Shown: positions 1-7,218, counted from the stretch's first letter. The stretch is 19,455 bases of DNA from JAIVJN01 sp036732565 (GCA_036732565.1 DAINCF010000066.1:1-19455); one strand, 5' to 3'. Translations and numbers: made by a program. Notes: a model not told the origin generated them from the letters alone.

Positions 1-85
1 CCTTCGGAGCGTCGAAGGCGCGACGCCTTCCGGCGAACGGAGTGAGCCGGCCCTCCGAGCGCGAAGCGCGAGGCCGATGTGGGCG
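1..85. repeat. GC-rich extragenic palindromic repeat (window edge)
   Basis: This stretch has no gene and lies just past the stop of the cytochrome c'-like gene. It contains nested inverted repeats: GAAGGCG (14-20) and CGCCTTC (24-30) with a 3-nt loop, CCGGC (30-34) and GCCGG (46-50), and a GCGC/GCGC arm pair around GAA near 60-70. It looks like a REP-type element, and it may begin before the window. A role as terminator or mRNA stabiliser for the minus-strand gene is possible, but there is no T-tract. Confidence 0.5.
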
Positions 86-1039
86 CTAGCCCCCCGCCTT
101 GATCCGGAACGTGCCGTCGTCGAAACGCTCGCGGTAGATGCCGTGGCAGCTCTGGCAAGTCTTGCCGAGATTGCCGGCTGACGCCTTGACCTCGTCCCAC
201 TTGCCGTCGGTGGCGGCGCGCTCGATGGAGTCGGCGATCTTGCGCGCGTCTTGTGCCCACTGCACGGCGTCGGGTTTGTTCTGCGAGCGCCAGAACGACG
301 CCACTTCGCCGAACGCGTTCTTCAAGACGCCCGCGTTCTGCTTTGTGAGGTCGACGTTCGACCCTTCCATCCCCTTGCGCAGTTCGGCGTTGGCGGGCCC
401 GACCTTCTTCATGATCTTGTCGAAGGCTTCTTCCTGCGGCGTCATCGGCGTGGGCAGTCGCTTCGCGAGGTCGATGCCGGCGCTGTTGATCACGGACGTC
501 GCCAGCACGACGGGCTTGCCCTCGAACTTGGCGTTGAGATCCGGTGTGAGCGCGCCCGCGTACTCCTTACGCTTGCCGATCTCGGTTGGATCGAACTTGA
601 CGACCTCGCCAAGCACCGTGACGTAGCCGTTGGCATCCACCGGCTCGTTGAGCCGAGGCGCGAGCACGAGCACGTCCTTGCCGGTGCTCTTCTTCGGGTC
701 CTGATCGATCGAGAACGACGTGGTCCCGACTTTCTGCTCGACCGACGCGGTGATGGTGACGTTCTCGCCGTAGTAGGTATCCGGATGCGCCGCCAGGGTG
801 CTGGCGGCGAGCGGCACCAGCGGCTTGGCCGGCGGCGTCGCCGGTTTCTGGGTCTCGGGCGCCGGCTTCTGGGTCTCGGCGGCGGGTTTCTGTGTGTCCG
901 GTGCCGGCTTCTGCGTGTTGGGCGCCGGCGGGGGCTGCTGCTCGGCTAGCGGGGCCGCCAGCGATGCGAGCAGCATCGTGAGCGCGCCAGCCAACGCCGC
1001 GCGGCTCCAGTCATGCTTCGCTTTCAGTGGTCGTCGCAT
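86..1039 (-). CDS. Exported cytochrome c'-like (class II) protein with OB-like domain and TQKPA repeats
   Basis: The 317-residue protein starts with a basic stretch and a hydrophobic segment (about residues 13-32), consistent with a signal peptide or N-terminal anchor. Residues 42-69 are four copies of a 7-residue repeat, TQKPAxx, a Pro/Ala/Lys linker likely spanning the periplasm. Residues about 75-150 alternate beta-type stretches (YYGENVTITASVEQKV, GYVTVLGEVVKF) and resemble an OB-like fold; this is inference. Residues about 205-317 are helical and end with a heme motif CQSCH (295-299) close to the C-terminus, which is the class II cytochrome c' layout. A clear ribosome site, GAGGAGGAG, lies just upstream of the ATG at 1039. 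The role is probably periplasmic electron transfer or ligand binding; the partner is unknown. The next gene on this strand, a peptidase, is 193 bp away across a repeat, so an operon is doubtful. Confidence 0.85.
   Translation of the reverse strand: MRRPLKAKHDWSRAALAGALTMLLASLAAPLAEQQPPPAPNTQKPAPDTQKPAAETQKPAPETQKPATPPAKPLVPLAASTLAAHPDTYYGENVTITASVEQKVGTTSFSIDQDPKKSTGKDVLVLAPRLNEPVDANGYVTVLGEVVKFDPTEIGKRKEYAGALTPDLNAKFEGKPVVLATSVINSAGIDLAKRLPTPMTPQEEAFDKIMKKVGPANAELRKGMEGSNVDLTKQNAGVLKNAFGEVASFWRSQNKPDAVQWAQDARKIADSIERAATDGKWDEVKASAGNLGKTCQSCHGIYRERFDDGTFRIKAGG
833..916 (-). repeat. Four 21-bp coding repeats (TQKPAxx)
   Basis: Inside the cytochrome c'-like gene, four consecutive 21-nt units encode TQKPAPD, TQKPAAE, TQKPAPE and TQKPATP. 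The units differ at the last two or three codons and at silent positions. They form the flexible linker between the N-terminal hydrophobic segment and the first folded domain. Copy number is likely to vary between strains. Confidence 0.8.
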
Positions 1040-1157
1040 CAGCGACTCCTCCTCGAAGGATCTGAAGGATCTAATGTCCGTTTCACAAATTCTAGTGGAC
1101 CAGGTACCGAGAGTCGAGCCGGCGCTTGTAAGTGTTTGTAATTGCCTCCTTGAGATT

Positions 1158-1221
1158 CTTCGTAGGGGCCGGCCTTGAGGCCGGCCCGGATCGGCCGCCC
1201 TAAAGGGCGGCCGCTACGAAG
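1158..1221. repeat. Two-armed cruciform REP-like element
   Basis: Outer 8-bp arms CTTCGTAG (1158-1165) and CTACGAAG (1214-1221) enclose two hairpins. Hairpin 1 is GGGCCGGCCT (1166-1175), loop TG, AGGCCGGCCC (1178-1187). Hairpin 2 is CGGCCGCCCT (1192-1201), loop AA, AGGGCGGCCG (1204-1213). All stems are perfect. The element lies 11 bp past the stop of the M24 peptidase gene (minus strand) and could end or protect its transcript. It resembles a paired REP (BIME-like) unit. No transposase is nearby. Confidence 0.8.
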
Positions 1222-1232
1222 ATTGCATGAGG

Positions 1233-2534
1233 CTAGCGAATGGTGAGCAGCCGATAGTTAGCCGGGTGCAAAAACTGGATCCCATGCTCCATCAGGATTG
1301 CATCGTCTTCGATCGGCACGCGAAGTTTTTTGCCACCCCATTCCGCGATGGGGACGTAAGCGAAGTACTCGAATGCGAACATGTGTTGAGTGTGCATGGT
1401 GAACGTGCGCTGCAGCGGCTGCCACGTCGTCAGTGACGGCCCGATGTCATGACCGGTGTTGCCGACCGGGTGGAAGCCGTACACGACATCCGTCTTGTCG
1501 TCGGCGTTCGGCTTGTTGAACTCGATGACCCCGTATCCCGCCAAGCGCAGCGCCTCGTCCATCTTCTTCATCGTCTCGTCGGCGCGCACGCCCGGCTTGA
1601 TCACCTTCTTCAGAACATCACGGACCGCGACGGCTTTGTCGAAGGCGCCCTGGATGCTCGCCGGGGGCGTGAGCTCTCCCGATTTCAGCACGTACGCGAC
1701 ACGCTTGACGTCGGTGCCAAAGTTCATCAGCTGCACGCCCCAGTCGATCATGATGACGTCGCCCGGCTGGATGACGCGCGGCGTCGAGGTCGCGACGATC
1801 CCTGACGGACCGGTGACGTAGACCGACGGCATGTCGAACTCCGAGCCGAGGCCGCGTTCGACCAGTCGATCCTGCATCCACCACGCGACGTCCTCCAGCG
1901 TGGTCTTGCCGACGTCGATCACTTCGTTGGACAGCGCGCGCTCTGTGAGCTGGATCGCGATGCCGGCCGCTTCGCCGAACGCCACGATCTCCGCGGCCAC
2001 GCGGCGCGATCGGAACTCCGACACGAGACGTTCCGCGCTGACGAGGCGACCCGCGTAAGGCTCACCCAACGTCTTCACGAGGTGCTGGTGCATCGTGTGC
2101 GACAGCCCGTCAGCCGGTCCGATCTCGTCGGACATGTTGACGCCGATGCGCTTGGGATTGCGCTCCTTGACGAACGAGGACAGTGACGCCGCTGGCGCGA
2201 AGATGTCGTAGGCGCCTGATCGCTCGATGAGATAGCCGCTGGGCCCGAGCGCCGCGCGCTCGATGCGGTCGCCGCCGCGATCGGTGAAGACGTAATAGCC
2301 GAAGCCGGAGATATAGCCGCGGCCCAGATCTTCCCAGAGCGGATCGTAATGGTTCTCCTTGGCCGCCACGATCCACATGTCGATGCCCTGACCGCGCATC
2401 GCACCCGGCAGGATCTGCTCGAACTTGTCGAGCCGAATCTGGCGCTGCATCTCCCATCGCCGCCGCGCTTCCTGCGCGTCAACCGTCGGGGCGATCAGGA
2501 TCAGGGCGAGAAACGTCGGGATCAGCTGGCGCAT
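1233..2534 (-). CDS. Secreted M24-family metallopeptidase (Xaa-Pro aminopeptidase/creatinase fold)
   Basis: The 433-residue protein begins with a signal peptide ending near ...PTVDAQ (about residue 20), so it is probably periplasmic. The C-terminal half carries the five dinuclear-metal ligands of the M24 pita-bread fold: D264 and D275 (in DWGVQLMNFGTD), H362 (GNTGHDIG), E389 (FAFEY) and E409 (VPIEDD). The order and spacing match PepP-type enzymes. The N-terminal half (about 35-180) is the creatinase N-domain type. The expected activity is release of an N-terminal residue preceding proline or hydrolysis of a related C-N bond; the exact substrate cannot be read from sequence. The ATG at 2534 has no ribosome site, but TAGAAT sits 6 nt upstream, suggesting a leaderless transcript. 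It is divergent from the DUF2911 gene. Confidence 0.9.
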   Translation of the reverse strand: MRQLIPTFLALILIAPTVDAQEARRRWEMQRQIRLDKFEQILPGAMRGQGIDMWIVAAKENHYDPLWEDLGRGYISGFGYYVFTDRGGDRIERAALGPSGYLIERSGAYDIFAPAASLSSFVKERNPKRIGVNMSDEIGPADGLSHTMHQHLVKTLGEPYAGRLVSAERLVSEFRSRRVAAEIVAFGEAAGIAIQLTERALSNEVIDVGKTTLEDVAWWMQDRLVERGLGSEFDMPSVYVTGPSGIVATSTPRVIQPGDVIMIDWGVQLMNFGTDVKRVAYVLKSGELTPPASIQGAFDKAVAVRDVLKKVIKPGVRADETMKKMDEALRLAGYGVIEFNKPNADDKTDVVYGFHPVGNTGHDIGPSLTTWQPLQRTFTMHTQHMFAFEYFAYVPIAEWGGKKLRVPIEDDAILMEHGIQFLHPANYRLLTIR

Positions 2535-2540
2535 CGCCAG

Positions 2541-2546
2541 ATTCTA
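2541..2546 (-). promoter_or_regulatory. Candidate -10 (TAGAAT) of a leaderless promoter for the M24 peptidase
   Basis: TAGAAT is followed by six bases and then the ATG at 2534. No Shine-Dalgarno sequence is present. TANNNT-N6-ATG is the layout known for leaderless genes in Deinococcus and Actinobacteria. No good -35 is visible at 17-18 bp, so the call is tentative. Confidence 0.4.
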
Positions 2547-2647
2547 CCCGGCCCTTCGGCCCACCATGTGCCCCACGCCGGTTGTAACCACACGGCCGTC
2601 CTCGCCGTGCTACGTTGACAGGCTGGACCTAGCTCACAGGAGGCTCG

Positions 2648-3193
2648 ATGTCACGAAGTCGGTTGTTCACGTCCGCCGCGTTGCTCGCGGCGTTCAGCAT
2701 CACCCTCGGCGCGCAGAAGACCACCGAAGTGCACCCCGGCAAGGCCGGAAGCCCTCACGTGAAGAGCGAGTACACCGTCGATGGCGCGGCGATCTCGATC
2801 ACTTACGGCCGACCGTCCCTCAAGGGACGCACGCCGGGTAAGGACGTGGATCCGTACGACGGCCGCGAATGGCGCGTCGGCGCCGACGAAGCGACGACGC
2901 TCGTCACCGACAAGGCGCTCAAGTTCGGCTCGTTGGCCGTGCCGGCTGGGACCTACACGCTCTACACCATCGCCACCGGCGGCAAATGGGAGTTGATCGT
3001 CAGCAAGAAAACCGGGCAGTGGGGCGTTCCCTACCCGAAAGGCGAGGACCTTGGCCGCGTGGCGATGACCGTCGCCAAGGCGGCCACACCCGCCGAGCAA
3101 CTCACGCTGACGGTGCAGGACACGCCGACGGGTGGGGCGCTGAAAGTGGACTGGGGCACGACGACGGCGACCGTTCCGTTTACCGTCGGCTGA
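2648..3193 (+). CDS. DUF2911 family exported protein
   Basis: The 181-residue protein has a signal peptide of about 22 residues (ending ...ITLGAQ). The rest matches the DUF2911 pattern: an early region with GRPSLKGR, a central WRVGADEATT followed by VPAGTYTLYTI, then WELIVSKKTGQWG and a C-terminal beta-strand pair. These proteins are common, secreted or periplasmic, and of unknown function; the fold is predicted to be beta-rich. The start is secured by AGGAGG ending about 5 nt before the ATG. The gene is divergent from the M24 peptidase across 113 bp. The next gene starts 67 bp downstream on the same strand, so co-transcription is possible. Confidence 0.9.
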   Translation: MSRSRLFTSAALLAAFSITLGAQKTTEVHPGKAGSPHVKSEYTVDGAAISITYGRPSLKGRTPGKDVDPYDGREWRVGADEATTLVTDKALKFGSLAVPAGTYTLYTIATGGKWELIVSKKTGQWGVPYPKGEDLGRVAMTVAKAATPAEQLTLTVQDTPTGGALKVDWGTTTATVPFTVG

Positions 3194-3260
3194 CGATGCC
3201 GGAGGGACGACGGTTCATGCCGGGTGCTTGGCGGATGTTCTTGTGCCATGATCCCCGTCC

Positions 3261-4418
3261 ATGAACCGTCGGACCGCTCTCAAGACGGGGACCCTCGCGG
3301 CGGTGGGTCTGGCGTTCGGCGGGTGCGCGACGCGATCCACCGGCGCGGGAACACGACGCGCGGCGCGTCACCCTCGCCTCACGCTGCCGCACGTCGACGT
3401 GTCGTGGGATCGCGTGATCCGCACCACCGTTGGCCTGCGTCCCCATCGACCCTCGGGTTTCGTGCTCAGGGCTGAGCCGCTCGACGACAAGACCCTGATT
3501 CACAACTACGGCCACGGCGGCGCGGGCTGGTCGTTGTCGTGGGGCACGGCGCAGATGGCCGCGGACATCGCGTTGCAGACGCCGCATCGGCGTGCGGCGG
3601 TGATCGGCGCCGGCGTCATCGGCCTCACGTCGGCACGCACGCTCCAGCGGCTCGGCTTCCAGACGACCATCTACACAGCCACGGTCCCGCCGGACACGAC
3701 GTCGAACATGGCGCTCGCCGGTTTTACGCCGACCTCAGGTCTCGTCGATTTCAGTGCCCGCACGCCCGAATGGGAGGCGCAGTTCAGACACGCCGTCGAG
3801 CTCTCGTATCAACGCTGGCAGCTGCTCGCCGGGCCACACTGGGGCGTTACATGGATCGACAACTACGCGCCGACCGATGACGACCGGTCCGCGAGCGGGT
3901 CGAATCCGCTGATGCCGGAGGCGCTGCGCGGCGCGCGCGAATTGCTCGGTCCAGGCGAGCATCCGTTTCCGACGAGGTACGCGGTGTGGCGACACGAGAT
4001 GCGCTTCGAGCCGTCGATTTTCCTCGACGCGGCGCTGCGCGACTTCGCCGTCTTCGGCGGCCGCATCGTCATCCGGAAGTTCACCTCGCGTGCCGAGCTC
4101 GCGTCGCTCGACGAGCCCGTGATCGTCAATTGCACCGGGCTCGGGTCTCGCGATCTGGTCAACGATCAAGAGCTCGTGCCGCTCAAGGGGCAGCTGACGG
4201 TGCTCATACCGCAGTCCGACGTGCACTACGGCACGACGGGTGGCATCGGCATCGATCCCGGGTCGCCGGGTGGCTTCCTGCACATGATGCCGCGGAGCGA
4301 CGGCATCATCCTCGGCGGCACCTCCGAGCGAGGGGTCTGGACGCTCGAGCCAAACGAGATCGAACGCAAGCGCGTCGTCGAACGTCACATCGAGCTATAT
4401 GGCGCGATGCGAACCTAG
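3261..4418 (+). CDS. Tat-exported FAD oxidoreductase, circularly permuted D-amino-acid-oxidase fold
   Basis: The 385-residue protein opens with MNRRTALKTG..., a Tat-like signal, followed by a possible lipobox AFGGC (Cys22). The enzyme carries the hallmark motifs of the DAAO/DASPO family, but in rotated order. The motifs that normally close the protein, GLRPHRP (58-64, substrate carboxylate-binding Arg region) and HNYGHGG...SWG (81-95), come first. The FAD-binding GAGVIG (116-121) follows, then PPDTTSN, NCTGLGSRD (290-298) and MPRSDGIILGGT (343-354). The C-terminus stops at the point where a normal DAAO would run into GLRP, so the permutation is complete. It probably oxidises a small amino acid or amine-type substrate outside the cytoplasm with FAD; the substrate is not predictable. 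No ribosome site is obvious. An alternative is a normal DAAO rearranged by assembly error, but the single open frame and the Tat signal argue against that. Confidence 0.85.
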   Translation: MNRRTALKTGTLAAVGLAFGGCATRSTGAGTRRAARHPRLTLPHVDVSWDRVIRTTVGLRPHRPSGFVLRAEPLDDKTLIHNYGHGGAGWSLSWGTAQMAADIALQTPHRRAAVIGAGVIGLTSARTLQRLGFQTTIYTATVPPDTTSNMALAGFTPTSGLVDFSARTPEWEAQFRHAVELSYQRWQLLAGPHWGVTWIDNYAPTDDDRSASGSNPLMPEALRGARELLGPGEHPFPTRYAVWRHEMRFEPSIFLDAALRDFAVFGGRIVIRKFTSRAELASLDEPVIVNCTGLGSRDLVNDQELVPLKGQLTVLIPQSDVHYGTTGGIGIDPGSPGGFLHMMPRSDGIILGGTSERGVWTLEPNEIERKRVVERHIELYGAMRT

Positions 4419-4449
4419 GCGGAACTGAAGCCCCGCCTGCTGCGAGCCT

Positions 4450-5508
4450 ATGTTGCCGTTGCGCATTCGGATCGTGCTCCTTGCTGCATCGATCGCCCTC
4501 GCGGTAACCGCTGTCACGGGTACAGCTCCCACCTCGGTCCAGTCCACTGGCGCGTCACTCGAGGCGGCGCTCGCCCGCGCGGCCCAGACTGCATCGGAAC
4601 TGCCACGCCTGCACAGCCTGCTCGTGAGCTGGCGCGGCGAGCTGGTTCTGGAGCAGTACTTCAACGGCACGCGCGCGAGCCGCCCGGCAAACGTCAAATC
4701 GGTGTCGAAGAGCCTGATCTCGGCGCTGGTCGGCATTGCCCTCGAGCGCGGGCTCATCGAGCGGGTGGACCAGCCGATCGCCGCGTTCTTTCCCGACGCG
4801 TTCACCGCCCTCGCCGATGCGGCGAAGCGCGGCATCACGGTGGAGGATCTCCTCACGATGCGGGCGGGGCTGGAGTCGACCAGCAGCCGCAATTACGGAT
4901 CCTGGGTGCGAAGCAAGAACTGGGTGCGCTACGCGCTGGCGCGCCCGTTGCTGAGCCAGCCGGGGACGGAGATGGACTACAGCACTGGCAACACGCACGT
5001 CCTCTCGGCGATTCTCACCAGGGTTGCGCGGAAATCAACGCGACAGTTCGCGCAGGACGTGCTGGCTGGCCCGCTCGGCTTCACGCTCTCCGAGTGGCCT
5101 CGCGATCCGCAGGGCGTGTATTTCGGCGGCAACGACATGCTGCTGACGCCGCGGCAGATGCTGGCGTTCGGTGAGCTGTACCTCAATCGCGGCGTTGTGA
5201 AGGGCCGGCAGATCGTACCAGCCGCATGGGTCGAGGCGTCGTTCGTCGCCCGCGCCCGCTCGCATTGGAGCGATCAACTGTACGGCTACGGCTGGTGGAT
5301 ACGTGACGTGTCCGGCCGCCGCCTCTACTTCGCCTGGGGCTACGGCGGGCAGTTCATCTTCGTCGTCCCCGATCTTCAGCTGGTCGTGGTCACGACCTCG
5401 TCGACCGCGACCGACGATCAACGCCGAGGCCACCGCCGGACCGTGCAAGAGGTGGTCGAACAGTTCGTGATCGAACCGATCGCCGTGGCACATACCGAAC
5501 GGCCGTAA
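4450..5508 (+). CDS. Serine hydrolase, class C beta-lactamase/esterase family
   Basis: The 352-residue protein has an N-terminal hydrophobic signal segment (about residues 5-26). The catalytic S-x-x-K is SVSK (Ser84, Lys87). The second motif is the Tyr in MDYSTGN (Tyr177), where YxN is usual for the family. A Gly-rich strand WGYGGQ (296-301) stands in the place of the KTG/HxG motif. This set is typical of the broad beta-lactamase-related hydrolases (penicillin-binding proteins, esterases, D-peptidases), and nothing points to antibiotic resistance. It is probably periplasmic. The gene follows the FAD oxidoreductase by 31 bp on the same strand, so they may share a transcript. The start at 4450 is an ATG without a strong ribosome site. 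It converges on the Nramp gene. Confidence 0.88.
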   Translation: MLPLRIRIVLLAASIALAVTAVTGTAPTSVQSTGASLEAALARAAQTASELPRLHSLLVSWRGELVLEQYFNGTRASRPANVKSVSKSLISALVGIALERGLIERVDQPIAAFFPDAFTALADAAKRGITVEDLLTMRAGLESTSSRNYGSWVRSKNWVRYALARPLLSQPGTEMDYSTGNTHVLSAILTRVARKSTRQFAQDVLAGPLGFTLSEWPRDPQGVYFGGNDMLLTPRQMLAFGELYLNRGVVKGRQIVPAAWVEASFVARARSHWSDQLYGYGWWIRDVSGRRLYFAWGYGGQFIFVVPDLQLVVVTTSSTATDDQRRGHRRTVQEVVEQFVIEPIAVAHTERP

Positions 5509-5523
5509 GCCGTGAACCCGAAG

Positions 5524-5550
5524 CCCCTCAAGACCCAGGCCCCAAGCCCC
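5524..5550 (-). other. G-quadruplex-capable G-run cluster
   Basis: The minus strand carries four runs of three or four G with loops CTT, CCT and TCTTGA, satisfying the G3+N1-7 pattern. The plus strand reads as C-runs (CCCC, CCC, CCCC, CCCC). It occupies most of the 55-bp space between the converging serine hydrolase and Nramp genes. It may be a low-complexity repeat rather than a functional structure. Confidence 0.5.
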
Positions 5551-5563
5551 AAGCCGACAGGTT

Positions 5564-6832
5564 TTAGAACGTATTGATGACCTCTTGCGCGCCGACGGCC
5601 GCGAAGAGCGCCAGGATGGCGATGAGCAGAACGTTCGTCGACCAATGGTTGTGGGGGACGGGCGAGCTCCAGCGCACGCGATTGTTGAGATACAACAGCG
5701 TCGCCGCGAGGAACGGGATGAACAAGCTCCCGATGATCGTGTAGGAAACGATGATGACGAGCGGCCGTCCGATGAAGGCAAAGGGCAGCGGCGCGAGGGT
5801 GATGAAGACCAATGCCAGCCGATAGGGCGTGCTCGTCACCTTCGTCAGCTCGAGCCGCTGCGCCGCCGACGCCTTCGTGAAGATGCCGTAGAAGTCCGCG
5901 TAGAGGTACGGCACGCTCTGCCACACGCCGAGCAACGACGCGAAGACCGCCGCCCAGAATCCCACCGAATACGCATACACGCCGAACGGTCCCAGCATCG
6001 TTCCCAGCATCTCGGCCATCTTCGGCACCGCCTGCGCGTCGCTGATGCCCACGCCCGCGGTGAAGAACGCCTGATTGGCGATCAGCATGATCGAGAGGCC
6101 GAAGATCGCCGTGAAGACGTAGGCCACGGCCACATCGCCGCGCACGTAGCCGAGCCGCTCCGCGCCGGTGATCTTCTCCTCGCGCATCCAGTAGTTGTAG
6201 GAAAGGATGGTGATCGACCCGCCGATGCCGCCGATGAGCGACAGCACGTAGCCTCCGCTGCCGGGCGGAATCGTCGGCACCAGCAACCCGCTGATGGCTG
6301 GCCCGGGGTTGTGGAGCGTCATCAGCGCGCATAAGAGGATGCTGAAGCCCATGATGCCGACGAGGAGCTTCATCATCTTTTCGAAACGCGCGTAGCCGCC
6401 CAGCGACACCAGCGCGAAGCCGATCAGGCTGTGCGCGACGGCGCCCCAGGGCTGCGACACGGCGCCGCCGGTGAGGTTGGCGATGCCGAGGCCCGTGGCG
6501 TTGGTCAGCGCGGCGCTGACGGCGACGGTCCAGAACACGAGGTACAGCCCGAAGTAGATCTTCACCCACGACGGCAGGTGCTCCGCCCATCCTTCGAGCA
6601 CGGTCGACCCGGTGGCCAGCTGCCAACGCGCGATGCCCTCGCTCAGCACGAACTTGAAGAACGCCCCGAGGGCGATGCACCAGAGCAGCACCACGCCATA
6701 GCGGGCGCCGCCCACGGTGGCCGAGACGACATCCCCCGAGCCAATGCCTGTGGCGGCGACGACGAGACCGGGACCGGCGAGCTTGATGAAGTTGAAGGAG
6801 GAGGGCTGTCGCTGGCTGGGGTCTTGGGTCAC
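5564..6832 (-). CDS. Nramp-family transporter, non-canonical metal site
   Basis: The product is a polytopic membrane protein of about 422 residues from a GTG at 6832 (VTQDPSQ...), with roughly 11 hydrophobic segments. The opening GPGLVVAATGIGSGD is the Nramp first helix, but the canonical DPGN metal motif is not there; GIGSGD occupies its place. The sixth-helix region reads GGIGGSITILSYNYWM instead of the MPH motif. Later helices (FGVYAYSVGFWAAVFAS, LALVFITLAPLPFAFIG) fit the family. Related Nramp-like proteins lacking these residues are known to carry other cations or unknown substrates, so classical Mn/Fe transport should not be assumed. The frame stays open to a GTG at 6955, but that extension is Ala/Arg-rich, resembles no Nramp N-terminus, and overlaps the ADOP remnant. 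Neither start has a good ribosome site. Confidence 0.82.
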   Translation of the reverse strand: MTQDPSQRQPSSFNFIKLAGPGLVVAATGIGSGDVVSATVGGARYGVVLLWCIALGAFFKFVLSEGIARWQLATGSTVLEGWAEHLPSWVKIYFGLYLVFWTVAVSAALTNATGLGIANLTGGAVSQPWGAVAHSLIGFALVSLGGYARFEKMMKLLVGIMGFSILLCALMTLHNPGPAISGLLVPTIPPGSGGYVLSLIGGIGGSITILSYNYWMREEKITGAERLGYVRGDVAVAYVFTAIFGLSIMLIANQAFFTAGVGISDAQAVPKMAEMLGTMLGPFGVYAYSVGFWAAVFASLLGVWQSVPYLYADFYGIFTKASAAQRLELTKVTSTPYRLALVFITLAPLPFAFIGRPLVIIVSYTIIGSLFIPFLAATLLYLNNRVRWSSPVPHNHWSTNVLLIAILALFAAVGAQEVINTF

Positions 6833-6954
6833 GGGCAATCGGGCCGCCTTTCTCAGCGCCGCGGCCGCCTCGTGGCAGCGAGCCGGATTGGCGCCCCGTG
6901 AGGATACATCGGACTCCAACGCCTGGTCGGTCGAAACCGCCTCATGCCCGCACA

Positions 6955-7190
6955 CTCATAACTCGACTTCTGCCCGACCTTCGCGCGCCCGCCCGTCGCC
7001 TGGTCCGCGGGTTCACCGCCATCACCGTCCTGATTCTGGGCGTTGGCGTTGGCGCCAACACGCTATTCGGAGCTCGGCCGCTATCGGCGTGACCTGTCGA
7101 CGCCGTCCTCCCGGCGTTCGTCGTGTCCGCCGCGCTCGCCCCTGTCGTCGCGCGGCCACACTCGATCCCGTGATGACCCCGCCAGGCTGA
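6955..7190 (+). pseudogene. Remnant of an ADOP-type permease (internal deletion and frameshift)
   Basis: Around 6955-7068 the plus strand reads ...LLPDLRAPARRLVRGFTAITVLILGVGVGANTLF, which aligns with the N-terminus of ADOP permeases. It matches the intact neighbour's GFTAVAVLSMALGLGANT at about 11 of 18 positions. An in-frame stop follows at 7090-7092. From 7105 the same frame reads FVVSAALAP, and after a frame change near 7141 the text becomes CRRAATLDPVM, ending at a TGA (7188-7190). This resembles the ADOP C-terminal tail (compare LRASRIDPMVSLRSE in the intact gene). The N- and C-terminal ends of one permease thus survive with about 700 codons missing between them. No function is expected. 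Confidence 0.65.
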
Positions 7191-7201
7191 ATATTTTCGC
7201 C

Positions 7202-7218
7202 AAGGGGTCAGCCCCCTT
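7202..7218. repeat. Short hairpin AAGGGG-TCAGC-CCCCTT
   Basis: A perfect 6-bp stem with a 5-nt loop lies between the ADOP remnant and the intact ADOP start. It resembles short GGGGTC-type palindromes scattered between genes in many soil-bacterial genomes. It could mark the end of the remnant's transcript or be part of the leader of the permease gene. Confidence 0.35.

Noticed and set aside
2615..2620. TTGACA as a -35 for the DUF2911 gene
   Set aside because: At 17 bp spacing the -10 would fall on the AGGAGG ribosome site, so it cannot work as a standard promoter for this start.
4450..5508. Antibiotic-resistance beta-lactamase
   Set aside because: The fold is class C-like, but the motifs fit the broad serine hydrolase/esterase group. 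Nothing shows beta-lactam hydrolysis.
5418..6680. A 420-codon open frame on the minus strand, rich in Arg/His/Ala
   Set aside because: It lies inside the Nramp gene on the same strand in another frame. Its composition is that of a GC-rich shadow frame, with no family motifs.
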